From [Streptosporangium] indianense (GTDB lineage Bacteria > Actinomycetota > Actinomycetes > Streptomycetales > Streptomycetaceae), in assembly GCF_021474405.1 (NCBI RefSeq), contig NZ_JAKEIO010000086.1, forward strand, positions 1 to 32,476: a DNA stretch of 32,476 nucleotides. The letters run 5' to 3'. The position numbers and the translations under genes are program-made. Below are positions 7,690 to 15,398 of the stretch, in pieces. The notes under the pieces are model-generated. The model saw only the letters and a list, made by a program, of their open reading frames with translations. It did not search any database and was not told the DNA's origin. How positions within the stretch are numbered: the stretch's first letter is position 1; every line of letters starts with the position of its first letter.

Positions 7690-8868
7690 GTGACGGCAGA
7701 GACCGGGGACGGCCGCTTGGAGGAGTTCCTGGCCGACCCGGAGAACGCGACCCTGGACCTGCCCACCGCGGCGGCCCGCTGCACCAGGGCCCTCGGCCTG
7801 CAGAGCTCCGTGGTCTACCTCTCGGACATCCAGCAGCGCCGGCTGGTACCGCTCACCGACGTGGCCACCCCGCTGCTCGTCGACGACTCGCTCGCGGGCT
7901 GGACCTACCGCACCCAGTCCCTGCGCGTGGCGGTGTCCGAGGAGGGCGGTATGACGGCCTGGATCCCGCTCGTGGACGGCGCCGAACGCCTGGGCGTCAT
8001 CGCGGTCGACTCCCCCGCGCTGACACCGGACGTGCTGCGCCGCGCCCGCGCCCTGGCCACACTGCTCGCCATGATGATCACGTCGACGCGGGCGTACCAG
8101 GACTCCTTCGTACGGCGTCTGCGCACCCGGCCGATGCGCCTGCCCGCCGAGATGCTGCGGGCGTTCCTCCCGCCCCGGACCATCGGCACCTCCGACGTCG
8201 TGTCGACGGCCGTGCTGGAGCCCGCCTACGAACTCGGCGGCGACGGGTTCGACCACTCCCTGACGGAGACCACGCTGCACGTCGCGGTGCTCGACGCCAT
8301 GGGACACAACCTGGCGTCCGGGCTCACCACGGCGGTGTCGCTGGCCGCGTGCCGCAACGCCCGGCGCACCGGGGCGGACCTGCCCGAGCTGGTGGAGAGC
8401 GTCGACGACGCGCTGTCGCAGTGGCTCCCCGACCAGTTCTGCACGGGTGTCCTCGCCCAGCTGGACCTGGCGTCCGGGATGCTGCGGTGGGTGAACTGCG
8501 GGCACCCCACCCCGCTGCTCATCCGCGACCGGCGGCCGCTGGTCGACGCCATGCGGCGCGAGCCGGACCTGCCGATGGGGATGCCGTCCCTGCTGACCGG
8601 GCGGAGACGGGAGACGCACGAGATCGCGCTGAAGCCCGGCGACCGGGTACTGATGTACACCGACGGGGTCACGGAGGCCAGGGCCGTCGACGGCGCGGAG
8701 TTCGGACTGGAGCAGTTCGCCGACTACATCATCGGAGCCCTGGCCGCGGGCGAGCTGCCGTCCGAGACGCTGCGGCGGCTCGTCCACTCCATCCTGGACT
8801 CGCCGACCAGCCGGCTGCGGGACGACGCGACCATCCTGATGTTCGAGTGGTCGCCGCCGTCCCGGTGA
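7690..8868 (+). CDS. GAF-like sensor with SpoIIE-type PP2C serine phosphatase domain
   Basis: The 392-residue protein has an N-terminal GAF-like sensory domain (residues ~15-145) and a C-terminal SpoIIE/RsbU-type PP2C phosphatase (~170-390). The metal-site motifs are present in order: GGDGFD, VLDAMGHN, MYTDGVTEA and RDDATILM. Proteins of this type dephosphorylate STAS-domain anti-anti-sigma factors in partner-switching pathways that control alternative sigma factors. There is no HATPase kinase domain here, unlike the larger regulator 0.9 kb downstream, and no STAS gene in the window, so its substrate must be encoded elsewhere. GTG at 7690 follows a good GAGGGGAG ribosome site. It converges with the glycosylase gene 19 bp away. 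Confidence 0.9.
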   Translation: MTAETGDGRLEEFLADPENATLDLPTAAARCTRALGLQSSVVYLSDIQQRRLVPLTDVATPLLVDDSLAGWTYRTQSLRVAVSEEGGMTAWIPLVDGAERLGVIAVDSPALTPDVLRRARALATLLAMMITSTRAYQDSFVRRLRTRPMRLPAEMLRAFLPPRTIGTSDVVSTAVLEPAYELGGDGFDHSLTETTLHVAVLDAMGHNLASGLTTAVSLAACRNARRTGADLPELVESVDDALSQWLPDQFCTGVLAQLDLASGMLRWVNCGHPTPLLIRDRRPLVDAMRREPDLPMGMPSLLTGRRRETHEIALKPGDRVLMYTDGVTEARAVDGAEFGLEQFADYIIGALAAGELPSETLRRLVHSILDSPTSRLRDDATILMFEWSPPSR

Positions 8869-8887
8869 CGCGGGCCCCAGGCGCCGG

Positions 8888-9751
8888 TCACTTGAGCAGC
8901 CGGGACATCCTGCGGTCCGCCAGGGGCTTGCCGCCCGTCTGGCAGGTCGGGCAGTACTGGAGCGAGGAGTCGCTGAACGACACCTCACGGATGGTGTCGC
9001 CGCACACCGGGCAGGGCTCACCGGTGCGGCCGTGCACGCGCAGTCCGCTCTTCTTCTCGGCCTTGAGCCGCCCCGCCGCCACACCGCGGGAACGCTCGAC
9101 CGCCTCGGTGAGCGTCTCGCGCAGCGCCGTGTACAGCCGCCCGGTCTCCTCGTCGGTCAGGGACGCCGCCAGTTTGAAGGGTGACATCCTCGCCACGTGC
9201 AGGATCTCGTCGCTGTAGGCGTTGCCCACGCCCGCGATCAGGCTCTGGTCGCGCAACGCGCCCTTGAGCTGCCGCCGTTCCCCGGCCAGGAGCTCCGCGA
9301 AGCGCCGCTCGTCGAAGTCGTCGGCGAGCGGGTCCGGGCCGAGCCGGGCCACGCCCTCGACCTCCTGCGGGTCGCCCACCACGTACACCGCGAGCCGCTT
9401 CTGGGTGCCGGCCTCGGTCAGGTCGAACCCGGCGCCGGTCTCCAGGGCCACGCGCAGCGCGAGCGGGCCCTTGCCGGGGCGGGGCGGGCCGTCGGGGAGG
9501 CGGTCCTTCCAGTGCAGCCAGCCCGCGCGGGCCAGGTGCGTCACGAGGTGCGGGCCGTCCGCGGTCACGAGGTCGAGGAACTTGCCGTAGCGGCGTACGG
9601 CGGTGACCTCCTGGCCCTCCAGCGCGGACAGGGGAGGGTCGTACGTCTTCAGGACGCTGATCGCGACGGGCAGCACCCTTACGATCTCGTGGCCGACGAG
9701 GTGCTCGGTCAGGAAGTCCTTGAGCGCCTCGACCTCGGGGAGTTCCGGCAT
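8888..9751 (-). CDS. Fpg/Nei-family DNA glycosylase, zinc-finger arginine absent
   Basis: The 287-residue protein begins MPELPEVE, giving the catalytic Pro2 and Glu3, and has Lys57 in RRYGKFLDL as in E. coli Fpg. The helix-two-turn-helix loop VGNAY and the C-terminal C-x2-C-x16-C-x2-C zinc finger (CPVC...CPTC) are present. Family members remove oxidised bases by a bifunctional glycosylase/beta-elimination reaction. The arginine normally found before the last cysteine pair appears to be replaced: the segment reads SDSSLQYC. This suggests a divergent actinobacterial clade rather than the housekeeping MutM. It lies 22 bp downstream of the SpoIIE-type regulator on the same strand and is probably co-transcribed with it. 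No strong ribosome site is seen. Confidence 0.92.
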   Translation of the reverse strand: MPELPEVEALKDFLTEHLVGHEIVRVLPVAISVLKTYDPPLSALEGQEVTAVRRYGKFLDLVTADGPHLVTHLARAGWLHWKDRLPDGPPRPGKGPLALRVALETGAGFDLTEAGTQKRLAVYVVGDPQEVEGVARLGPDPLADDFDERRFAELLAGERRQLKGALRDQSLIAGVGNAYSDEILHVARMSPFKLAASLTDEETGRLYTALRETLTEAVERSRGVAAGRLKAEKKSGLRVHGRTGEPCPVCGDTIREVSFSDSSLQYCPTCQTGGKPLADRRMSRLLK

Positions 9752-9773
9752 AGGTCCAGAGTGCCACGCGGGG

Positions 9774-11861
9774 TCAGTCCCGGCCGGGCACCACGAACTC
9801 GCACCACACGGCCTTGCCGCCGCCCCGGGCCTCCACGCCCCACACGTCGGTGAGCAGCTCGACCAGGAGCAGGCCGCGCCCGGAGACGCCCGAGTCGCCC
9901 GCCTCACGGCGGCGTGGCAGAGCGCTCGAGGAGTCCTCGACCTCGACGCGCAGCCGTCGCTCGGAGCCGGTGAAGGCCCGCAGGGTGACGACCGCGGCAC
10001 CCTCGGTGTGCATCAGGGCGTTGGTGATCAGCTCGTCCGCGACCAGTTCGATCTCGTCGGCGCGCTCGCCCGCGCCCCAGGCGGCGACCGCGGTGCGGAT
10101 CATATGCCGGGTCTCGGCGAGGGCCCCGGGGTCGCCGGGTGCCACGCGCCACTGGAGCCGACGGCCGGACTGCGGGCCCTCGGGTCCGCGCCGGCGCAGC
10201 AGGAGCAACGCCACGTCGTCGTCGCCGCCGCGCTCGTCGGCCACGTCGATGAGCCGCTCGGCGAGGTCCCGTACGTCGTCGGGGCCGGTGCCGACGAGCA
10301 CGCACAGGGCGCGCATGCCGTCGTCGAGGTCGGCGCCCGGCTGCTCCACGAGGCCGTCGGTGCACAACAGCAGGGTGTCGCCGGGGTCGAGCTCCAGAGT
10401 GCTCACGGGGTAGTCGAGGCGGCCGAACTCGGCGGACAGACCGAGCGGCAGCCCGCCGGGGACCATGACGCGGCGGCAGGAGCCGTCGGGGTGGCGCACC
10501 AGCGGGTCGATGTGGCCGGCCCGAACCACCTGGAGCACGCCGGTGGACAGGTCGGCCTCCGCGTAGAGGCAGGTCGCGGAACGGTCGGTGTCGAGTTCGC
10601 GCAGGAAGACGGAGGCCCGGGCCATGACGGTGGCCGGGGGGTGTCCCTCGGCGGCGTAGGCGCGCAGCACGATGCGCAGCTGGCCCATGACGGCGGCCGC
10701 GTGCGTGTCGTGGCCCTGGACGTCGCCGATGACGGCGCCGACCCGGCCACCGGGCAGCGGGATCAGGTCGTACCAGTCGCCGCCGATGTCCCGGCCGACG
10801 GAGCCGCCGATGGTGGCGGCGCGGTAGCGCACGGCGACGTCGGCGCCGGGCACGCTCGGGATGGTCCGGGGCAGCATGGCCTGCTGGAGGCCCTGCGCGA
10901 GGTCCATCTCCTGTTCGTAGAACATGGCGCGCTGCAGGCTCTGCGCGATGCTGCTGCCGAGGGCGACGAGGATGTTGCGCTCCTCGGACGTGAAGCCGTA
11001 CCGGTCGCTGTAGAGCAGGCCCATGACGCCGATCGGCCGGGCCTGGACGATCAGCGGCAGATAGGCGGCCGAGGTGATGTCGAGGCCGGTGATGTGCGGC
11101 CACAGGATCGGATAGCGCTCGGCGAACTCCTCCGGCGACTCGATGAAGCACGGGCCGAGGGTGCGGACGGCCTCGCTCATCGGATAGGGCTCGTCGATCC
11201 GGGTGACGCGGGTGCCGGGGACGAAGCTGTCGGAGGGCCCCTCGGCGACCAGGCGGATGCGGCCGGCCTCGACCAGGCCCATGACGAGACTGGTGGCGCC
11301 CAGGTGGACCAGGCCGTGGGTGTCCTTCAGGACGTCGATGACGTCCTGGACGGTGCGGGCGTGGGCGAGGGCGGCCGTGGTGAGCTCGACGACGCTGGTC
11401 TGCTGCCGGCGGGCCTCGTCCTTGGCGGCCTGGTCCCGGCGCGCGTCGATCTCGCCGAGTTCCTGGGTGGCGTCCCGGATGATGCCGATGATGCGGCGGG
11501 GGCGGCCGGTGTCGTCGCGCCGGATGTAGCCCTGGGTGTGCGTCCAGCGCAGGCTGCCGTCGCGGCGGCGGATGCGGAAGTACGCGCCGTAATTCTCGCT
11601 GCCGTCCTTGAGCGCCTGTGAGACCGCCGTGTCCAGGCGCCGGGACTCGTCGGGCGGCACGCGCTTGGCGAGGGTCTCGGGGTGGTCGTCGTACTCGTCG
11701 GCGCGCACGTCGAAGACCTCGTGGGCCTGGGCGTCCATCTGCATCAGGCCGGTGTCCAGATCCCAGTCGAAGCTGCCCATCCGGTTGAGCGCGAGGATCC
11801 GATCCGGGTGGGCGGGCCAGTCGTCCGGGAGGGACAGGGCGCTCGCTCCCCGATCAGCCAT
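9774..11861 (-). CDS. PAS-GAF-SpoIIE phosphatase-HATPase multidomain regulator
   Basis: The 695-residue soluble protein has four domains: PAS (~20-135, ending GIIRDATQ), GAF (~150-310), SpoIIE/PP2C phosphatase (~335-545) and an RsbW-like HATPase (~570-695). Phosphatase metal motifs are GGDWYDL, IGDVQGHD, LCTDGLVEQ and GGDDDVAL. The kinase-type domain shows the N-box in ELVADELITNALMH and a glycine loop in SGRGLLLVELL. Such Streptomyces proteins combine phosphatase and anti-sigma kinase modules in one chain and sense signals through PAS and GAF domains. The partner STAS protein is not in this window. ATG at 11861 has AAGGTGG upstream. The glycosylase gene follows 22 bp downstream, suggesting co-expression. 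Confidence 0.93.
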   Translation of the reverse strand: MADRGASALSLPDDWPAHPDRILALNRMGSFDWDLDTGLMQMDAQAHEVFDVRADEYDDHPETLAKRVPPDESRRLDTAVSQALKDGSENYGAYFRIRRRDGSLRWTHTQGYIRRDDTGRPRRIIGIIRDATQELGEIDARRDQAAKDEARRQQTSVVELTTAALAHARTVQDVIDVLKDTHGLVHLGATSLVMGLVEAGRIRLVAEGPSDSFVPGTRVTRIDEPYPMSEAVRTLGPCFIESPEEFAERYPILWPHITGLDITSAAYLPLIVQARPIGVMGLLYSDRYGFTSEERNILVALGSSIAQSLQRAMFYEQEMDLAQGLQQAMLPRTIPSVPGADVAVRYRAATIGGSVGRDIGGDWYDLIPLPGGRVGAVIGDVQGHDTHAAAVMGQLRIVLRAYAAEGHPPATVMARASVFLRELDTDRSATCLYAEADLSTGVLQVVRAGHIDPLVRHPDGSCRRVMVPGGLPLGLSAEFGRLDYPVSTLELDPGDTLLLCTDGLVEQPGADLDDGMRALCVLVGTGPDDVRDLAERLIDVADERGGDDDVALLLLRRRGPEGPQSGRRLQWRVAPGDPGALAETRHMIRTAVAAWGAGERADEIELVADELITNALMHTEGAAVVTLRAFTGSERRLRVEVEDSSSALPRRREAGDSGVSGRGLLLVELLTDVWGVEARGGGKAVWCEFVVPGRD

Positions 11862-12057
11862 GGGCCCACCTTGCCAGGGTTCGTCCGATTCTTCGACCGG
11901 ATGGGCCGAGTCTACGGGCCGCTGCGCCGGATCGGCCCTCGGTTACTGAAGACACCCGAGAGGCCGCCGGGGGTGCGCTCGGTGGCCCGGTCGCCGGACA
12001 CCGGCCCGGTTTCAACGGCCGGATCGGGGGTGTCCGGTACGAGGCCGGGCCCGGCGC

Positions 12058-12105
12058 TATGGTGTGCTTCGGTCGCTCACGGTCACGTAACCGGGGCGAC
12101 GTGAC
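12058..12105 (+). promoter_or_regulatory. Possible promoter and operator of the lipase maturation factor gene
   Basis: A TATGGT -10-like hexamer at 12058-12063 is followed by a perfect inverted repeat, GTCACGT-N10-ACGTGAC, at 12082-12105, about 54 bp before the start codon. Its place just downstream of the expected transcription start suits a repressor site. The -35 region is poor. The rest of the 297-bp gap 11862-12158 shows no gene. Confidence 0.35.
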
Positions 12106-12158
12106 ACCGAGCGTGACGGCCGGGCCCCACGTCGTACGGGAAGGAGGGCCCTACGGCC

Positions 12159-13580
12159 GTGGAATGGTTCGCCGCATCCGACTACTGGGTGACCCGGCTG
12201 GTCTTCCAGCGGGCCCTGGCGGCCGTGTATCTGGTCGCCTTCCTGACGGCGGCGCTCCAGTTCCGCGCGCTGATCGGCCGGCGCGGCATGCTGCCGGTGC
12301 CGCGGTTCGTCGAGCGCGTGCCGTTCAAGCGGGCTCCGAGCCTGTTCCAGTGGCACTACTCGGACCGCTTCTTCGCGGTGTGCGCCTGGACCGGCTGCGC
12401 GGTGTCGGCGGCGCTGCTGGCCGGTCTGGACTCGCTGCTGCCGCTGTGGGCCGGCATGGCGCTGTGGCTGGTGCCGTGGGCGCTGTACCTGTCGATCGTC
12501 AACGTCGGGCAGACCTGGTACGCGTTCGGCTGGGAGTCGCTGCTGCTGGAGGTCGGGTTCCTCGCGGTGTTCCTCGGCAACGACGAGGTGGCGCCGCCGG
12601 TCGTCGTGCTGTTCCTGCTGCGGTGGATCCTGTTCCGGGTGGAGTTCGGCGCGGGGCTGATCAAGATGCGCGGCGACGTCTGCTGGCGCAAGCTCACCTG
12701 CCTGGACCACCACCACGAGACCCAGCCGATGCCGGGCCCGCTCAGCTGGTTCTTCCACCGTCTGCCGAAGCCCCTGCACCGCGTGGAGGTGGCGGCGAAC
12801 CACGTCACCCAGCTCGCGGTGCCCTTCCTGCTGTTCGCCCCGCAGCCGGTCGCGACGGCCGCCGCCTGCCTGATGATCGTCACCCAGCTGTGGCTGGTGC
12901 TCTCGGGCAACTTCGCCTGGCTGAACTGGATCACGATCGTGCTGGCGCTGTCGGCGGTGCGGTTCCCGGCCGATCCGCCGCAGGTGCCCGACGCCCCGTT
13001 GTGGTACGTCGTCGTGGTGCTCGCGGTGTCGGCGCTGCTGCTCGGCCTCGGCTACCGGCCGGTACGCAACATGCTCTCCCGCCGCCAGGTCATGAACCGC
13101 TCCTTCGACCCGCTCCATCTGGTCAATACCTACGGGGCGTTCGGCAGTGTGAGCCGGGTGCGGTACGAGGTGGTGGTGGAGGGCACCGCGGACGACGTGC
13201 CGCACGCGGAGTCGGGGTGGCGGGAGTACGAGTTCAAGGGCAAGCCGGGCGATCCGCGGCGCTGGCCGCGCCAGTTCGCGCCCTACCATCTGCGGCTCGA
13301 CTGGCTGATGTGGTTCGCGGCCCTCTCCCCCGCCTACGCGGAGTCCTGGTTCGGGGTGCTGGTGGAACGGCTGCTGGAGAACGACCGGGAGACCCTCAAG
13401 CTGCTGCGGCGCTCCCCGTTCCCGCCGGACGAACCCCCGCGGTACGTGCGCGCCCGCCTGTTCCGCTACCGCTTCACGTCGTGGCGCGAGCTGCGGGAGA
13501 CGGGCGCGTGCTGGGAGCGGACGTACGTGCGGGAGTACCTGCCGCCGACCCGGCTGACGGGGCCGGGGCCAAGGGCGTGA
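12159..13580 (+). CDS. Lipase maturation factor family membrane protein
   Basis: The 473-residue protein is hydrophobic and has several membrane segments in its first 320 residues. Family hallmarks are GWESLLLEVGFLAVFL, the region RWILFRVEFGAGLIKMRGD, the cysteine/histidine segment CWRKLTCLDHHHETQPMPGP, and a soluble C-terminal part with EYEFKGKPGDP. These match LMF1/LMF2-type proteins, which in vertebrates help lipases fold in the endoplasmic reticulum. The bacterial role is not established, so no substrate is claimed. GTG at 12159 follows AAGGAGG at 11 nt spacing. It converges with the AhpD-like gene, with a GC-rich hairpin between them. Confidence 0.88.
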   Translation: MEWFAASDYWVTRLVFQRALAAVYLVAFLTAALQFRALIGRRGMLPVPRFVERVPFKRAPSLFQWHYSDRFFAVCAWTGCAVSAALLAGLDSLLPLWAGMALWLVPWALYLSIVNVGQTWYAFGWESLLLEVGFLAVFLGNDEVAPPVVVLFLLRWILFRVEFGAGLIKMRGDVCWRKLTCLDHHHETQPMPGPLSWFFHRLPKPLHRVEVAANHVTQLAVPFLLFAPQPVATAAACLMIVTQLWLVLSGNFAWLNWITIVLALSAVRFPADPPQVPDAPLWYVVVVLAVSALLLGLGYRPVRNMLSRRQVMNRSFDPLHLVNTYGAFGSVSRVRYEVVVEGTADDVPHAESGWREYEFKGKPGDPRRWPRQFAPYHLRLDWLMWFAALSPAYAESWFGVLVERLLENDRETLKLLRRSPFPPDEPPRYVRARLFRYRFTSWRELRETGACWERTYVREYLPPTRLTGPGPRA

Positions 13581-13591
13581 CCCGGCCCCGG
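13563..13591 (+). terminator. GC-rich hairpin between convergent genes
   Basis: CCGGGGCC and GGCCCCGG pair as an 8-bp stem around a 13-nt loop that contains the stop codon of the lipase maturation factor gene. It has no T-run. It could act for both convergent genes. Confidence 0.35.
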
Positions 13592-13601
13592 CGCTGGGCG
13601 G

Positions 13602-14075
13602 TTACGCGAACTGGCCGGGCCGGTAGTCGCCCGCCGGCTGCTCGAGCATGACGTTGAGCCGGTTCGCGGTGTTCATGAAGGCGATCAGGATCACCAGCGC
13701 CATGAGCTGTTCCTCGTCGTAGTGCTCGGCGGCTCGCCGCCACACCGCGTCCGGCACGCCACCGGCGCCGTCGGCGATCCGGGTGCCCTGCTCGGCCAGC
13801 TCCAGCGCGGCCCGCTCGGCCTCGGTGAAGACCGTGGCCTCCCGCCAGGCCGCGACGAGATGGAGACGTACGGAACTCTCCCCGGCGGCGGTGGCTTCCT
13901 TGGTGTGCATGTCGATGCAGACGGCGCATCCGTTGATCTGGCTCGTGCGGAGGGAGACCAGTTCCCGGGTGGTGGCCGGCAGCGGCGACTCCGCCACCAG
14001 CCGTCCCAGGGAGTGGAACTGCTTGACGACCTTGCTCGCGCTCGGGATGGCGAAGACGTCCAGTCGTGCGCTCAT
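13602..14075 (-). CDS. AhpD-like carboxymuconolactone decarboxylase family protein
   Basis: The 157-residue protein is all-helical and carries the alkylhydroperoxidase AhpD-like active site: Glu38 followed by Cys50-x2-Cys53-x3-His57 in NGCAVCIDMH. In AhpD the two cysteines form a redox pair that reduces peroxides through a proton relay with His and Glu. Many relatives with this motif are annotated only as carboxymuconolactone decarboxylase family, so the peroxidase role is inferred from the motif. It should be cytoplasmic. ATG at 14075 has a good GAGGAG ribosome site 5 nt upstream. No OxyR-like or sigma factor gene adjoins it; the divergent neighbour is an exported hydrolase. Confidence 0.9.
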   Translation of the reverse strand: MSARLDVFAIPSASKVVKQFHSLGRLVAESPLPATTRELVSLRTSQINGCAVCIDMHTKEATAAGESSVRLHLVAAWREATVFTEAERAALELAEQGTRIADGAGGVPDAVWRRAAEHYDEEQLMALVILIAFMNTANRLNVMLEQPAGDYRPGQFA

Positions 14076-14231
14076 GGTGAGCTCCTCTGCTGTTGTCGGT
14101 GCCGTACACCCCTATGAGGCGGCGGCCCCCTCCCGATGTGACACGGGCGTATGTGACCTGCGCCATAGGCACTGGGGCCCGGGGAGGGCCGGCCCTGTCC
14201 TGCGGCGCCGACGGGGGTCACACTGGGCGGT

Positions 14232-15257
14232 ATGCGGCTTCGGGGCACGGCCCACACGGCCGCCGGACTGCTGCTGGCCGTCGCGCTGGGCTGTACCGGC
14301 GGTGCGGGGGACGGTGTGTCCGAGGCCGCGCCGACACCGGCACGGGCCACCGGGGAGAGCCCGCGCAGCGCGCCCTCCCCCACCCCCGCCGACCCCGTCT
14401 CCCTCCAGGCCCTGATGCGGCGCGAGCACACCGGCTCCGGCCTGCGCCTCGGCGCGGTGCTCGATCGCACGGACGCCTACACCCGGTACGCCGTCACGTA
14501 CGAGGCGAACGGCCTGACGATCTCGGGGATCATGAACATCCCCCGGGGCGAGGGCCCGTTCCCGGCGGTGGTGCTGGCGCACGGCTACATCGACCCCGAC
14601 GTCTACGTCAGCGGCCAGGGCATGCCGCGCGAGCAGGACCGCCTGGCCCGCAGCGGATACGTCGTCCTGCACACCGACTACCGCAATCACGCCCGCTCCG
14701 GCAAGGACCCGGACAACGACCTCAACCTGCGGCTCGGCTACACCGAGGACGTCATCGGCGCCGCCCTGGCCCTGCGCGACTCCGGGCGACCGGAGATCGA
14801 CGGCGACCGCATCGGGCTGTTCGGGCGCTCGATGGGCGGCGGGGTCGTGTACAACACGCTGGTCGTGGCGCCGGGCCTGTTCGACGCGGCGGTGGCGTAC
14901 GCCCCGGTCAGCACGCGGCCGGAGGAGAACATCGACCACTTCCAGCGGCCCGACGGCGACCCCCTCGTCGCCGAGATCGAGGACAGGCACGGCACGCCCG
15001 CGGAGGACCCGGCGTTCTGGCGGGGCGTCTCGCCCCTCACCCACGCCGCCCGCATGACCGAGCCGCTGCTGATCCAGCACGGCACCGCGGACGACACCTG
15101 CCCCCTGGCCTGGTCGCGCGAGGCCGCCGCCGCGTTCCGCAAGGCGGGCAAGGACGTCGAACTGCGCCCGGTCTCCGGTGAGGGGCACACGTTCGGGCCG
15201 AAGTGGGCCGCCTCGATGGACGTCACCGAGGCCTTCCTCGCCCGCCACCTGCGCTGA
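14232..15257 (+). CDS. Exported alpha/beta hydrolase, probable lipoprotein
   Basis: The 341-residue protein has a signal peptide ending in a lipobox-like ALGC with Cys21, then a Pro/Thr/Ala-rich linker (residues ~24-55), so it is probably a surface lipoprotein. The rest is an alpha/beta hydrolase of the prolyl oligopeptidase/dienelactone hydrolase type. The triad is Ser200 in GRSMGG, Asp287 or Asp288 in GTADDTC, and His319 in GEGHTF; the oxyanion region is VLAHGYID. The substrate is unknown; an esterase or peptidase acting outside the membrane is likely. ATG at 14232 has only a weak GGGCGG upstream; a CACACT box 7 nt before it could indicate a leaderless mRNA, with low confidence. Confidence 0.88.
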   Translation: MRLRGTAHTAAGLLLAVALGCTGGAGDGVSEAAPTPARATGESPRSAPSPTPADPVSLQALMRREHTGSGLRLGAVLDRTDAYTRYAVTYEANGLTISGIMNIPRGEGPFPAVVLAHGYIDPDVYVSGQGMPREQDRLARSGYVVLHTDYRNHARSGKDPDNDLNLRLGYTEDVIGAALALRDSGRPEIDGDRIGLFGRSMGGGVVYNTLVVAPGLFDAAVAYAPVSTRPEENIDHFQRPDGDPLVAEIEDRHGTPAEDPAFWRGVSPLTHAARMTEPLLIQHGTADDTCPLAWSREAAAAFRKAGKDVELRPVSGEGHTFGPKWAASMDVTEAFLARHLR

Positions 15258-15356
15258 GCCGGCCGCGGCAGGCCCCTCGCCGGCGGCACCGGCCGGCCCG
15301 GCGCGGTCGGCGGCCTCGACGCGCGGTCCCCGCCTGGTGCACAGTTTCTCCCTACG

Positions 15357-15368
15357 TACTCGTCAGTA
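15357..15368 (+). promoter_or_regulatory. Short palindrome upstream of the amidase gene
   Basis: TACTCGTCAGTA has TACT/AGTA arms and lies in a relatively AT-rich patch 30 bp before the amidase start codon, a plausible place for a TetR-like operator overlapping the promoter. It is short and could be chance. Confidence 0.25.
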
Positions 15369-15398
15369 AGTCCGCCCTCTGCCCTCCGAGGAGCCGCT

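Noticed and set aside
9603..11621. 672-codon plus-strand frame opposite the SpoIIE-type regulator
   Set aside because: Antisense shadow; all four domains of the regulator are read on the minus strand.
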